Assembly (NCBI GenBank): GCA_001931905.2 | Contig: MSJI02000862.1 | Span: 1-64,000, forward strand | Length of the DNA: 64,000 nucleotides | Direction: 5' to 3' | Source of the DNA: Cladosporium sp. IMV 00045 | Taxonomy: Eukaryota; Ascomycota; Dothideomycetes; Cladosporiales; Cladosporiaceae | Shown: positions 45,078 through 56,827 of the stretch, one piece after another | Layout: each line of letters starts with the position of its first letter | How positions within the stretch are numbered: position 1 is the first letter of the stretch | Translations under genes and position numbers: made by a program | The notes under the pieces: model-generated | Told to the model about the DNA's origin: nothing | Seen by the model: the letters and a program-made list of their open reading frames with translations, nothing else | Databases searched by the model: none

Positions 45078-47308
45078 ATGTTGACCAGCCGGCTGCTCCT
45101 GCGGCCTGGCTTGGTTCCATGCTCCCGCCAGACGACCAGCACTCTGCGCAGCTGCCCCTCGCCGTCATCAATACTGCTCGACTCCTCGCGGCGCGTGTTC
45201 GCGTCGACTCCTCGACACAGGAAAGATGACGCCGAGGCGAGGACTGTGCAGTTTGAAGTCGAGAAACGCAAGGCAGCGGGAGATAAGAATGTGGCAGCAG
45301 ACAGCAAGAAACCCGCAGCTGCGCATCCGGCATCGCCCACGGCCAAGGGAGGACCCCTCCTCGCCGAGCAGACGGTGTCGAACAAAGAGCAGAGGAAAGC
45401 GGATTGGGCGATCATCAAGGACATGGCGCAGTACCTGTGGCCGAAGAATGATTTCAGCACGCGCTTCCGCGTCGGGTTGAGCGTGGGATTGCTCGTGGGC
45501 GCAAAGGTTGGCCTCTCCGATGATTATTTTTGTAGATGGTTTGGAGAGCTCTTGTTGATAGATTCTTGTGCATGTAGGTCCTCAATGTCCAGATCCCTTT
45601 CTACTTCAAGACGATCGTCGACTCCATGAATATCGATGTTGGCGCCGTGGGCGGCTCGGCTATGACGGTTGCTGGCGCGGCGATTTTTGCGTACGGTGCT
45701 ACGAGGATTGGCGCGACGGTCTTTCAGGAACTGCGCAATGCTGTCTTTGCCAGTGTTGCGCAGAAGGCTATTCGCAGGGTTGCCGCGAATGTCTTCGAGC
45801 ATCTGCTCAAGCTGGACCTGAACTTTCACTTGTCGCGACAGACGGGTGGTTTGACGCGTGCCATTGACAGAGGTTCCAAGGGTATTAACTTTCTGCTGAC
45901 GAGCATGGTCTTTCACATCATCCCGACTGCGCTGGAGATTAGTCTGGTTTGTGGCATTTTGACCTACCAGTTTGGCTTCAAATTTGCTCTGGCTACTGTG
46001 GGCACTATGCTGGCATACTCTGCGTTCACGATTATGACTACCGCCTGGAGGACAAAGTTCAGAAAGCAAGCCAACGCCGCCGACAACAAAGGAGCGACCG
46101 TTGCTGTCGACAGCTTGATTAACTATGAGGCTGTCAAGTACTTCAATAACGAGAAGTTCGAGGTTGGCCGTTACGACGCTGCGTTGCACAAATATCAGGA
46201 TGCCAGTATCAAGGTTGCTACCTCTCTGGCTTACCTCAACAGCGGTCAGAACCTCATCTTCTCGACTGCTTTGACTGGCATGATGTACATGGCTGCGCAA
46301 GGAGTTGCATCTGGAGGTCTCTCTGTCGGTGATCTGGTTCTGGTCAACCAACTTGTCTTCCAACTGAGCGTCCCACTTAATTTCTTGGGATCTGTCTACC
46401 GTGAGCTCAGGCAGAGCTTGCTGGATATGGAGACCTTGTTCAACCTGCAGAAGGTGAACGTCGCAATCAAGGAGCCCAAGGATGCAAAGCCCCTGCTTCT
46501 CAACAAAGGTGGCGAGATCCGCTTTGAGAACGTCACTTTCGGCTACCGCGAAGACCGCCCCATCCTGCGCAACATGAACCTGACCATTCCCGCCGGCAAA
46601 AAGGTCGCAATCGTCGGACCCTCCGGCTGCGGCAAATCGACCATCCTCCGCCTCCTCTTCCGCTTCTACGACGTGCAAGGCGGCCGCATCACCATCGACG
46701 GCCAAGACATCCGCGAAGTAAGCATCGAAAGCCTGCGCAAGAGCATCGGCGTCGTCCCGCAAGACACCTCCCTCTTCAACGACACGATCGAGCACAACAT
46801 CCGCTACGGCAAAATCGACGCCTCAGACGACATGGTCCGCGCAGCAGCCAAACGCGCCAACGTCCACGGCATCATCGAAACCTTCCCCGACGGCTACCGC
46901 ACCACCGTCGGCGAGCGCGGCATGATGATCTCCGGCGGCGAGAAGCAGCGCCTGGCAATCTCGCGCCTGGTCCTCAAAGACCCGCCCCTGCTGTTCTTCG
47001 ACGAAGCGACCAGCGCGCTCGACACGCACACGGAGCAAACGCTGCTGCACAACATCAACTCCGTCATCAAGGAGAAGGGGCGCACGAGCGTTTTCGTCGC
47101 GCACCGCCTGCGCACCATCTATGATAGCGATTTGATTATTGTGCTGAAAGATGGCAGTGTGGCTGAGCAGGGTAGTCATGAGACGCTGGTGGATAGCGAT
47201 GGGATTTACTCGGAGCTTTGGAGCGCGCAGGAGATGCTTTTCACGGAGGAGGAGATTGCGCAGCAGGAGAGGGAGAAGGAGGAGAAGGAGGCAGAGTTGA
47301 AGAAGTGA
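45078..47308 (+). CDS. ATM1: ATM1, mitochondrial ABC half-transporter
   Basis: Inner-membrane ABCB7-type exporter. It moves a glutathione-linked sulfur compound from the matrix for cytosolic Fe-S assembly. Two exons, 45078-45506 and 45578-47308 (intron 71 bases with a weak donor GTTGGC), give 719 residues (yeast 690). A basic N-terminus predicts a matrix-targeting signal. Six membrane spans run from about 125 to 420, starting GLLVGAK then [17 protein letters not shown]. The family motif [19 protein letters not shown] is present. The ATPase has Walker [10 protein letters not shown] near 490, the signature [13 protein letters not shown] and Walker [13 protein letters not shown], followed by HRLRTI. 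A long antisense frame is a shadow. The C-terminus is Glu/Lys-rich. Confidence 0.96.
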
Positions 47309-47492
47309 GCGCGTAGCGCGGTATGTTTGTATGAAATTTTCGTTTTGTATGGAAACTTCTGTAAGGTCTGAAGTTGGTTGCCAAAGCTTGCACGACGTGT
47401 GCCGTCAAGTGTTGAAGTGTCTGACCCGATCAACCGCTGGGCATCGATCGTGCGTGACCGCAATTGCGTGTAAAGGTGATAGTCCACGCATT

Positions 47493-48261
47493 TCACAGCA
47501 GATCATCGCTCTTCCTCACCGAGCTACCCAGCGTCTCCTGGCTCATCCGCGGCGTATTAAACCCGCTCGTCTGAAATTCGCTGGAAGGGCGAGCGTGGTC
47601 GTCGCAGAATCTCATCATCGGCTTGTGGGCTTCAATGTCGTCTTTGCCATAAGCCGGCGCTTCAATTCTTTCGGCACGCAAGCAGCCACCGGCGGTGTTG
47701 CAACAGCAGCCGTGGCCGAATGGTCGATACCATTCCGACGTAAAGAATGCCTGTAGGGCGAGGTGAAGGTGGATGACGCTGATCATGCTGATTAGATGAG
47801 GTGGATTCGGTCCAGGAGATGTGGGTAGACTTACAAGTTGATCATCATAGGCATCGTTCCATAAGCGCCTAGCATGGTGAAGTCGGTACCGCGCCAGTCT
47901 TCAAGGCGGCGTTCGGCCATGAATATCCAACTGGGAAAAGCTTGTTAGCAATTCCTGTGGCAGAGAATGAAGTGCAATCCACGTACCTAGGCAATAGGAC
48001 TGAAAACAGAAACGCGGCCAGGAAAAGATTGATGCAAACAGTAGCCTTGGGGAACCGCGGTCTGGCACCGATCGTTGCGAGTTGGAATGCAGCCGAGAAG
48101 AACATCGGCGCGATGCCGAGAGCTGGCAGTACTTTGGCCGTGCGAATGCCGCATGGTAAGAGGAGACTGAAAGCTGGCACGAAACCACATATTGCCATCA
48201 CACGTAGTTGGCGGTGCGGGTCGCCTAATTGGAGTGGCTGCGACGAATGGTCCTCGGCCAT
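47493..48261 (-). CDS. Four-span membrane protein, unknown function
   Basis: Not recognised. Three exons, 47987-48261, 47835-47930 and 47493-47787, with introns of 56 and 47 bases, give 221 residues. ATG 48261 (MAEDHSSQPLQLGDPHRQLR) is chosen over an upstream in-frame ATG in likely leader. Spans are visible near 26-45 (ICGFVPAFSLLLPCG), 50-65 (LGIAPMFFSAAFQLA), 80-95 (VCINLFLAAFLFSVLLP) and 120-145 (MINFMISVIHLHLALQAFF). Exon joins restore LLPSWIFMAERRLEDW and GTMPMMINF. The C-terminal 75 residues are polar. Two acceptors nine bases apart at exon 3 both keep the frame. It converges on ATM1. Confidence 0.72.
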
Positions 48262-49312
48262 TGGAAAGGTTTGAATTGGTGTTCGGAAGATGTTGATAGG
48301 GCGAAACCGAGGATTGAGTAGTTGCACGAGAGATCGAGTGTTTAGATAGCAGTATCGGGGGGCAGGCAACATAGAAACAAAAGAGATTGAAATGAAAGCC
48401 AATCGGGCTGGTTGTTTTTGGAGGTTTGACGCGGTTAGGCTACAGAATTCCGAAGTCGACTAGCGTCGAAAATGGTGCATGTCGCGTGAATCCTTCGATA
48501 CGAGCTGCACTATAGATACCAGACAGTGAACAGTCGGTATTGAAGATCAGAACAGCCGTTGTTAGAGGAGGTAAGAAAGTCCATGGCGATGTAGAGATGA
48601 TACCCAGCCTGGTAGAGCTCGGTGCTTCGATAAACGTTCGCCCAGCTACGTCAGTGCTTGGGATGATATTATACATTTAAAGTGCGTTATTGCGTGAGTT
48701 GCAGCTTCAGTCATGGCATAGACGTGTAAATGTGTCTCCGTGCCCACTGGTGAACAGCACCGAGATTGACTTTCCTATAGTTCAGGGATCGTTCTGCATG
48801 GAGTTGCACAGAGTACGCTTCTTGGAGGGAACACGATTCTAAAACGCCTTATGTCGACAGACGTAGTAACGGCCATGACTGCAGTTATGGCGCCCTTGAC
48901 GAAACGAAGGAGCCCTACACCTTCATCCTCGAGGGTGGTACTGTGGTCGTTATGGAGTACCATGAAGACCTCTCGAGCTGCGACTTGGATGGAAAGACCG
49001 GTCACTCATTGATATTGTGATGAGGTCTGCCATTCCAGAAAGGATAGTGAGAAGGAGAAAGAGGAGGGATAACAATGGCAAAATCAAATCGAGTTCATTT
49101 TCGTAAATTATCGGTGCCATTGACGTGAAGTTCCAGCTTTGTAAGAGGAGGAGTCGTTGACGTTCAGGCCAAGCGTGAGCAGCCAATCGGAGAGCAGCTG
49201 ACGCTGACCAGAGCAACCTCCAACGGATAGCGGCGACTTCGAGAGTTTCAATGCCCAAGCACAGCGACTCTGCTCTGCTCCTCCGCCGTCACCACCCACA
49301 CATACCACCACA
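48262..49312. other. Intergenic region between divergent genes
   Basis: About 1.05 kb, with promoters of the membrane protein and of the complex I gene. Frames of 76-107 residues on the minus strand have no motif. Confidence 0.45.
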
Positions 49313-50335
49313 ATGGCCTCCAAACTCGCTCCCTGGGCTTTCAGAAGCAGCGCGCGCGTTCTGCGCACCCAGATGCGCCAGCAGCAGCGCCAATTCCGCG
49401 TCTCTGCCGCCCCCCGAAGTGAGAGCATCAACGTGGTATGTCTCTGCTGCTCCTCGCGCAGTCGCCATGCCTTGCCACCCTGCTAATTTTACTCCTCGCA
49501 GCACCGCGACACTCCCGACAACAACCTCAACATTCCCTTCCAGTTCAACGCCCAGAATGAGAAGCTCATTCAGGAAGTCCTCTCCCGCTACCCCAGCCAG
49601 TACAAGAAGGCCGCCGTCATGCCTCTCCTCGACCTCGGCCAGAGACAGCACGGTTTCACCAGCATCAGTGTCATGAACGAGGTTGCGCGCATCCTGGAGA
49701 TGCCGCCCATGAGAGTTTACGAGGTCGCCACTTTCTACACCATGTACAACCGCAACCCCGTGGGCAAGTTCCACGTCCAGTGCTGCACTACGGTATGTTG
49801 AGAAGAGCTGGATACCTGGAGGAGAAGAACTGCGAACTAATCATTGTCTTTACAGACTCCTTGTCAGCTTAAGGGCAGCGATGGCATCATGAAGGCTATC
49901 GAGGAGCAGCTCGGCATCCACCACGGCGAGACTACCGAGGACAAGCTCTTCACCTTCACTGAGGTCGAGTGCCTCGGCGCTTGCGTCAACGCTCCCATGG
50001 TTCAGATCAACGACGACTACTTCGAGGACCTCACACCCGAGACTACCAAGTCTCTTCTGGTAGCACTGAAGGATGCGGCAGAGAAGACCGGCGCCGGTGG
50101 CCTCGCACCCGGTCTTCCCGGCGTGAGTGGTCAGGAGGAGGCTTCCGGCAAGGGTGGCGAGGGTGCGCAAATTCCGGAGCAGGGCAGAGGATACGCAGCA
50201 CAGGGCGTGAAGATGCCGGCTCCCGGTCCCTTCAGCGGAAGGCAGACTTGCGAGCCCAGCCACGGCTTGACCAGCTTGAAGGACGTCAAGGAGTGGGACC
50301 CCAAGCTTATGAGGACTGACGGTGCGCTCGACTAG
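49313..50335 (+). CDS. NUO24: NADH:ubiquinone oxidoreductase 24-kDa subunit
   Basis: Peripheral-arm subunit of mitochondrial complex I (NDUFV2/NuoE) carrying the N1a 2Fe-2S cluster. Three exons, 49313-49435, 49502-49792 and 49856-50335 (introns 66 and 63 bases), give 297 residues. A basic N-terminus ([20 protein letters not shown]) predicts mitochondrial import. The cluster ligands are visible as the pattern C-TTTP-C, which is completed across the second splice, and C-LGA-C in [19 protein letters not shown]. Other marks are QGH-like GQRQHGFTS and [19 protein letters not shown]. The Gly/Pro-rich C-terminus is fungal-type. Neighbours are unrelated in function. Confidence 0.96.
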
Positions 50336-51171
50336 ATTTGTACATATGTAGCATACCGGCAAGTACATTGATTATTTTTTCCTGTTCTTCGAGTGTTGAT
50401 TCGGAAGCGTGGGACAAGCTGTTGTTTGTGAGACTTGAGACGGTGGTGAACTGTGATATGACGGAGAGCGCAGCACAGTCGTGTCGATCTGAAAGTACCT
50501 TACAGGTTTGATGGACTGCCTCCATTCACCTCTCTAATGTTTCCTTAATATGATGACAGAACGTGAGGGATGAAACAGCGAAACAAGTCGAATTTCTAGC
50601 TGATGTTTCTGCAGGAACCCGAGATGGATTCTTCAAACATCGGTTCTACGTAAAAGGCCCGACAATCTGTGCTACCGTTCTGGCTTTCATCACATCGCAC
50701 TGCCTGCATGCATGACGTGGAATTCGATGTTCGTCACATCGTACAAACACTCATGGATGTTCATCTTCTTTGCAGAAACCGAGGTACCTGTCGACGAAAA
50801 GTTATTACGTGATATACTGGATACGTACATGTGCCTTCCAGGACCTTCCAATTATTAGACATGGCGCTTAACATGATACATCGCGTAGCAGCCATGCTCG
50901 ATGCGTCAAGCGGATCGTCTCCAGACTGCGACTACCTCCTCCCTTGGACAAGAGCACGGGAAGAACGTTACGAGCAAGGCAAGCATGTTGCAACAATGCC
51001 GGCAAGTTCGTCCAACACCGCCAGTTCTACAAAAGCGACCAGATTCCCACAATTGTGGAAGAAAGCTCACAGACCTTTACATACGATCGAAACCTCGCAC
51101 GAAGTTTTCTTCCCTCCCTGGACCCAAGACACCTGCCTCAGCCCTTTCAATCTTCCACCCAGCCAACCGAA
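50336..51171. other. Intergenic region
   Basis: About 840 bases. Frames overlapping 50831-51171 run into the next gene's leader and show no family. Confidence 0.45.
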
Positions 51172-52410
51172 ATGCACCTCCCCACCCTCGTTCTTTTCCT
51201 CCTCCTCACCCTCGTATCCAGCCAAAGAGCCATCACGGCCGTATCGTATTCCAACGCCCAACGCAACGAATCAGGCATCTACGGCTACCAACTCGTCGGC
51301 TCCTTTTTCTCGAAGGATTTTAAAGGCGCTTGCAACGATATCAACATCCTGGATCAGCGCAGGTGGCTGGCGCTTTTTCTTGACCCAAGTTACATTCAGC
51401 GTACGAAGAGGACCAGACTCTCCCCACTTGGGTGGCGTGAGAATGGGTGTTTGAGTGCTGACTTCGACATTGCTTCTTGTAGGGGCTTATTGTGATTCGA
51501 TCGGTTGGAACCAGCAGGGATTTCATGATTACGATGTCATTTTGCAGAATGTCAAGTTCTATAATACGGGTCTTTTTCTGACTTGGTTGCTCAATGCTTT
51601 CGATACGAGCTTGTTCTTGCGTGAGTTTCTCTTATCTCCTCCTACTTCAATCGCTCTTTGGACGACATCATCACAAGCTTCTCTAAATGATCGATCATCC
51701 CAATATCCCGAGTCCAAAAGGCTAACCCTCCTCCTCCTCACCTAGCCAACGCAACCTCCACCCTCACCCCCAACGACCGGGACACCAACCCCTTCGTCTA
51801 CCTCTGCTCCGCCCTAACCGCCAACCTCCTCGAAGCCTTCAGCCTCGATTCCAACCGCGTGCTGCGCACAATCTGCGCCGCCTCAAACCAAACCCTGCAC
51901 GGCCGGCCCTTCACCAACACAACCCAGCCCTCCAAACCAGCCCTCTTCGACAACCGCCAAATCCGCAGCAAACTGCTCGGATGGGTCATGATCGCCACAT
52001 CCACAACTTACGCTCTATCCGACGACCTCTGCGACAGGGGCCATAATTTCGTCGCGCCACTGGGAAGTCAGGGTCTGGACGGCACTAATACCACAGTCAT
52101 GCTCTGCGGCGCTGAAGGAAGACGGCAGTCCGCCGAGGAACTTCACCACAAGATGACGCTGTGGAAGACCAAGCTTTTCGTCAACATGGTCGAGCACGTC
52201 AGCGACCAACCGGACTGGCTGGAGTGGCTTTGCGTGAATTTGAACGCGACTTCGCTGCAGGTCACGGGGCTTTTTGGGTCGAGGGCTACGAGTGCTGTTT
52301 GTTGGGATGCGGCGCCTGAGAAGGGCTTGTGGGGTTATTGTGGGAGGGGGGCGTTGGATGATGAGTGTGGTGAGGTTGTGGATGGGGGGTTTAATCCTCT
52401 GACGAGATAG
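51172..52410 (+). CDS. Predicted secreted orphan glycoprotein, 343 residues
   Basis: Not recognised. Three exons, 51172-51400, 51483-51620 and 51746-52410 (introns 82 and 125 bases; donors GTACGA and GTGAGT). Joins restore SYIQR-AYCDSIGWNQQGF and TSLFLP-NATSTLTPND. ATG 51172 starts a signal peptide, MHLPTLVLFLLLTLVSSQ, while the frame is open far upstream without coding character. The mature chain has about a dozen cysteines and several glycosylation sequons (NES, NAT, NQT, NTT, NAT). It lacks a membrane span. Cys pairs near LCDRG, MLCGAEG, LCVNLN and VCWDAAP suggest a disulfide-rich ectodomain. Possibly an extracellular enzyme of unknown type or a wall protein. Confidence 0.7.
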
Positions 52411-53125
52411 GTGGTTTGGGGGATTGTCAAGTGTTTCCGCCTCGCACGAGATGTTGGCATACACTTGCCGGTGTCACAAACATAGGCGTAATATCCAATG
52501 CAAAGCTCGAGCAGAGCGTACCTCCGTACCAACAGTGCTGATCTAGTGCAGAGGCGTCCCGGAGCTTGCAACTTTCAGGCTGACCAACATGTCAAACATC
52601 GGTCGTTCCCAATAGGCATCATGCTCATGCTCCGTCAAGCATATCCTGTACAACATCTGAACAAGCATGGCGAATGAACAGATCGGCCTAGACATGCTCG
52701 TAGCAGAGTTACGGCGAAGCATGTTATCCAGGGGCCATTGAGTACCGGGAAAACGGACACTTCACATCACTTCAAGAATATCACGAACATCACTCAAACG
52801 ACGGGACATCGTACGGTCATATTGGAGAAATGGCTCCGGACGTCACGAGACATCATGGAAATGACAGCTCATCCTCACATGGAGGACGTCAGAAGGTTTG
52901 TTCAGAGATGTTTGCATTTCGGTCGGGTATATGTACGACGGTCGTTTGCAGAGACATCTCTCAGCCACCACGCTGAAGATTCGGAGGAGGGGTATAATGA
53001 AGTATCCACGCAAAACATCAATCCTCCTTGTTTCCTTGCAGCGTGCCGCAAGCACGAGCGCCTTCCAACGCCTGGCCTTTTTCTGAACAAGTGGTCATGA
53101 GAGTGAAGTCAACAGACCAAGTCGC
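52411..53125. other. Intergenic region
   Basis: About 715 bases. A 120-residue frame at 52738-53100 has no motif and runs into the 3' flank of RPL28; not supported. Confidence 0.45.
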
Positions 53126-53654
53126 TTATGCGACGAGCTGGACAACACCACCGGCCTCCTTGATCTTGCGCTCGGCGTCCTTGGAGAAGTAACGGGCGCG
53201 GACAATGATGGGGACCTCAGGGATGCGACCCTTGCCGAGGACCTTGGAGTAACCAAGGGGGACGAGGTCGATGATGGGGGCGGAGTCGGCAGACTTGTTG
53301 GCAAGGTACTGCTCGCGCTGCTCGGTGGGGATGAGGGACCAGAGCTGTGGGAAAATTTGTAAGTGCCTTGTCGTCGCATTGGAGTTTTTGGCGGATTCGG
53401 GCTCGAATCGCGTTCAGACGTACCTTGTCGAGGTTGATGACGGGCTTCCAGAACTGGTTCTGGAGCTTGTGGAAGTACCTCATACCGACCTTACCGAAGT
53501 AACCCGGGTGGTACTTGTCCAAGTTGGTGCGGTGGTGGTGCTGACCACCGGCAAGACCACGACCACCGGGATGCTTGCGGTGCTTGCCGATACGTCCCTT
53601 ACCGGCGGACACATGACCGCGGTGCTTGCGGGTCTGGGTGAGTCTGGTCGGCAT
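53126..53654 (-). CDS. RPL28: 60S ribosomal protein L28 (uL15, L27a)
   Basis: Large-subunit ribosomal protein uL15. Two exons, 53424-53654 and 53126-53344 (intron 79 bases, donor GTACGT), give exactly 149 residues, the usual eukaryotic length. It opens [20 protein letters not shown] and continues [20 protein letters not shown], the conserved basic rRNA-binding start. Then come [10 protein letters not shown] and, across the splice, LDK-LWSLIP. The end is [11 protein letters not shown]. Codon use is strongly C-ending, as expected for a highly expressed gene. It is divergent from AIM24, with 275 bases between the starts. Confidence 0.97.
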
Positions 53655-53929
53655 GTTGGCGGATGTCGAAGTCGCTTGTGGAATCAAAGGAGGATTGCGC
53701 CTGAGCCTGAGAAGTTGTATCTTCGCAAATCTGCCTGTGGGGTGCCAAGCGTGATGTTGTGCGGTTCGCTCCCGCCCGCTAAGCCGTGATCGCCGCACCT
53801 TCTATCTCAAGCTCGATCTTCGGCGGGCGGTCCCGATAAGCTGTCGCCCGTTTGGGACTTTGGCGACGATGCTGGAGTGGTTGTTGGTGTGAGGCGACGA
53901 CGAGCATATCTCATCTCCACCACCTAATA

Positions 53930-55257
53930 ATGTTGCGTCGCCCGGCGCTGGACTCTGTCTGCGCGGCTTGTCGCCTGTCGCAGCGACAGCCTGTCATCAG
54001 CCGTACCAGCCGCCGTTACGTCCAAATCAGCGCAACTCCATCCTCGACCGAGCCTACTCAAACCCTCAACCCGAGCAATGGCGGTGCCAACTCCAGCCCG
54101 AGCGCCGGTAGGATAGACATGTATGCAAGAAAGAAAAAGAACATGAGCTGAGACAAATTTGTAGATGCGCGTTTCGAAGTGCTGAGCAGCCCATTTTCCC
54201 TCCTCTCAGCATCCATATCCGCTTCGCAGAACCTATACACGCGCAAAGGCACATTGGTCGGCTTCAATGGCAAGCCTGAGAATGTAAGAAAGATATTCAA
54301 CGCGCTCATGCGAATTTCGCTCATACCTCATGCTAGGCTGTGTCAACACTTTCCCTTCTTGGACCTCTTCGGCGAGCATTGTTCGGCGTTCCTTTCATTT
54401 ACCAGAGAATTACTTCTACGACCCCGTATACCGCTCTGATCTCGACAAAATCGGCCATCACTTCTATGGTCATCGTTCACCTGGATGGAAGATTAGATTG
54501 GATGATTGCGCAGCGCAACGCACTTTTGGCATGGACCGGACACACGTTGAGCTTGTCGCCTCGGGTGAACACTAGCATGGTAAGGGAACTTGTTTTAGGG
54601 AGGACATGAACTTTGCTGACGGATAAAGAGCCTTGCTCACTGGGGTAACACTCATGTCACTGGCCGTGGTCTTCTTGCTCTTAGCGGCAAGGGCCAAATC
54701 CACCAGATCACCCTCAAGGCCGGCGAGGAGTACGTCGTTCATCCCAGTAACTTGATCGCATACAGCATGATGCAGCACGCACCTACGCCCTACAGGTTTA
54801 AGGCGAACCTGCTGCGTCTCCAAATCCCGAACCCCACTACTTTGCTTCCCGACACCCGTTTCTGGCGGACGATGAGGGAATCTACTGCGTGGAGGTTCAC
54901 CAGGAATGCCGCCTTCACGCTCAGGACTTGGGGGAGAAAGACCATCTGGGGGGATAGGGTATGTGCGGTTTTCTGTTTGAACCTGTACTTTTGCTAACAT
55001 TACCACAGCTCTTCCTCCATTTCAAGGGACCTGCAAACATCATTATCCAGTCCCGCGGTGGCTACCTGAGCGATGTTCTCACCACCCGTGATGTCAATGA
55101 GATTGCCGACAGCCCTGCAGGCTCAGTAACCCAAGCGCTTACGTCGCCTGCAGAGGCCGGCTCATCACCCATTGCACCGGCACCGAAGGCCTCTCCTACT
55201 ACCATGAGCTACGCCAGTGTCAAGCATGGCAAGGTCGATTTCCAGAAGACCAAGTAG
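53930..55257 (+). CDS. AIM24: AIM24, mitochondrial inner-membrane protein
   Basis: AIM24/TRAP-like beta-fold protein of the inner mitochondrial membrane. In yeast it supports MICOS and respiratory chain integrity. Five exons: 53930-54107, 54165-54283, 54337-54579, 54629-54958 and 55009-55257, with introns of 57, 53, 49 and 50 bases, give 372 residues (yeast 394). The N-terminus ([20 protein letters not shown]) looks like a presequence. Core marks are [62 protein letters not shown] and [19 protein letters not shown]. All joins were inferred from frame and splice motifs and each restores family sequence. Reading any single frame would show only fragments. Confidence 0.9.
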
Positions 55258-55366
55258 ATCAGCCTTGAAACAGAGGCGTCTAGCTTCTAGCTTCATCTCC
55301 TGTACATCACCTATACCCTCTATATCATATGTACAACAGCTTTATTTCATGCTGTCGAATGCATCA

Positions 55367-55979
55367 TCATGCTTCTCTGAGATCCTTGTAAAAGAACACT
55401 TCATCAACCAAGCTACCGTCTTTCGGACTAAACCCAAAATTCGGTATCACACCAAGCTCCTTATAGTCCAGTTTGGGATAAACATGCTCAGCGCCGCTCC
55501 CAATCGTCGTATCAAGCATCTGCGAAAGTAAATATGAGTCACCACAAAACATAAAGCCACACAAAAAGAACCCATGAAAAAGAACATACCACCATCCACC
55601 TCCCCCTTTCCCTCGCACACCCCTCCACAACCTGCATCAACTCCCTCGCCAAACCTCTTTTCCTGAAATCAGGCGAAACCAACAATCTTCCAATCTCGCC
55701 ACGATGCTTTCCCGTTTCCGTCTCAGGCATGTACAGACTCACCACACCGGCCACTTCGTCGTTCGGTCCGGGCTGGATGACGATGATGCGGTGCCCGGAG
55801 GCAACTTCGTCACTCCATGTCTTCCAGGAGACGAGAATTTTGGCGTGCGAAAGGGGCGGCAGGAAGGTTGCTAGGGTGTGGTCGGTTGTGATGCAAGATT
55901 CGTGGAGGAGGGCGATGGAGGGGAGGTGGTGGGCGTCGAGTTGGGGGTTGAAGATGCGAGGTGGAGGAAGGGAGGACAT
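55367..55979 (-). CDS. GNAT-family N-acetyltransferase
   Basis: Two exons, 55590-55979 and 55367-55519 (intron 70 bases, donor GTATGT), join RGRWMV to MLDTTIGSGAE and give 180 residues. The acetyl-CoA-binding motif A is clear: IGRLLVSPDFRKRGLARELM, where Arg-x-x-Gly-x-Ala is the pyrophosphate loop. The preceding strand, VAGVVSLYMPE, and the following YPKLDYKELGVIPNFGFS, with the typical aromatic LGF-like end, complete the GNAT fold. The substrate is unknown; similar fungal proteins act on small amines or antibiotics. It converges on AIM24, with 109 bases between the stops. Confidence 0.88.
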
Positions 55980-56827
55980 GTTGTGGTATTTTGGAGGGGG
56001 ACTTGGATTTGCGTTAAGGTGTTTCGTGCGTGTTGAGGTACATGTATGTACGTTTAATGTTTTTATACTTTGGACAGATCCGTGCTCGCGTGGGCTTGGA
56101 AATGCTTGTTATTTCAAGCTTACATAAGGATGTAGATGACATGCAATTTTCTTAATCATTGTGCAGGTAACGACCTGAGATTGAAATATCAGGTGCGAAA
56201 AGACCCGTCTTCTCAGATTTGATATGCCTTTAGGAGTAGTGATGGTTTTATCAAGGTTTCGTCGCTATTGGGTGCCTCGTGTCAAGGATGGAAGATCGAG
56301 CGTCGCTGCATCAAAATGCTGCTGCCAGGCTCGTGCCATCAACTCACAGCCATCAACTCACAGCTATTGCATATAATATGCCTCGAAGGAAAGTGTCAAC
56401 TCGGAAGACCGGCACGTACCTCACTCGCATCGTCTCAAACAAGAAGGATCGTGATTGAGTGACGTCCGGTCGGTGGCCCGAACGCGGTTTCAGCGAGCCG
56501 ATTTGACCGTGCGTTCGTGAGATTTCCAAGTTCAGCCTGCTAGGGCGTAAGTTTAATCAAGTCTATCGATGGATTTGACCGTTTTGCCTACGTCATGTTG
56601 CTTTTCACCTGTCCTACATCTGCATCGGTCCATCTCTCCTTTCACTTAACCAATTCATTTCGCGTGTTACTTTGACTCGTGCCTCTTTCACAGCATTCAG
56701 TTGCTGTCTCTTCGTTCGGGGATTACTGCCTACTTCGAAGGAAACGGGACTGGAAATACGACGAATCACGACCACCGAACCCTGCTTCACTTTTTGCATG
56801 GTCACGCGACACCACGAAGCAGCAATA
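55980..56827. other. Intergenic region
   Basis: About 850 bases between divergent genes. A small duplication, CCATCAACTCACAG twice, lies near 56337-56364. The open frame upstream of 56828 is leader, not extra coding sequence. Confidence 0.45.

Noticed and set aside
45524..46795. 423-residue minus-strand open frame
   Set aside because: Antisense to ATM1, whose ABC motifs are intact; no domain of its own.
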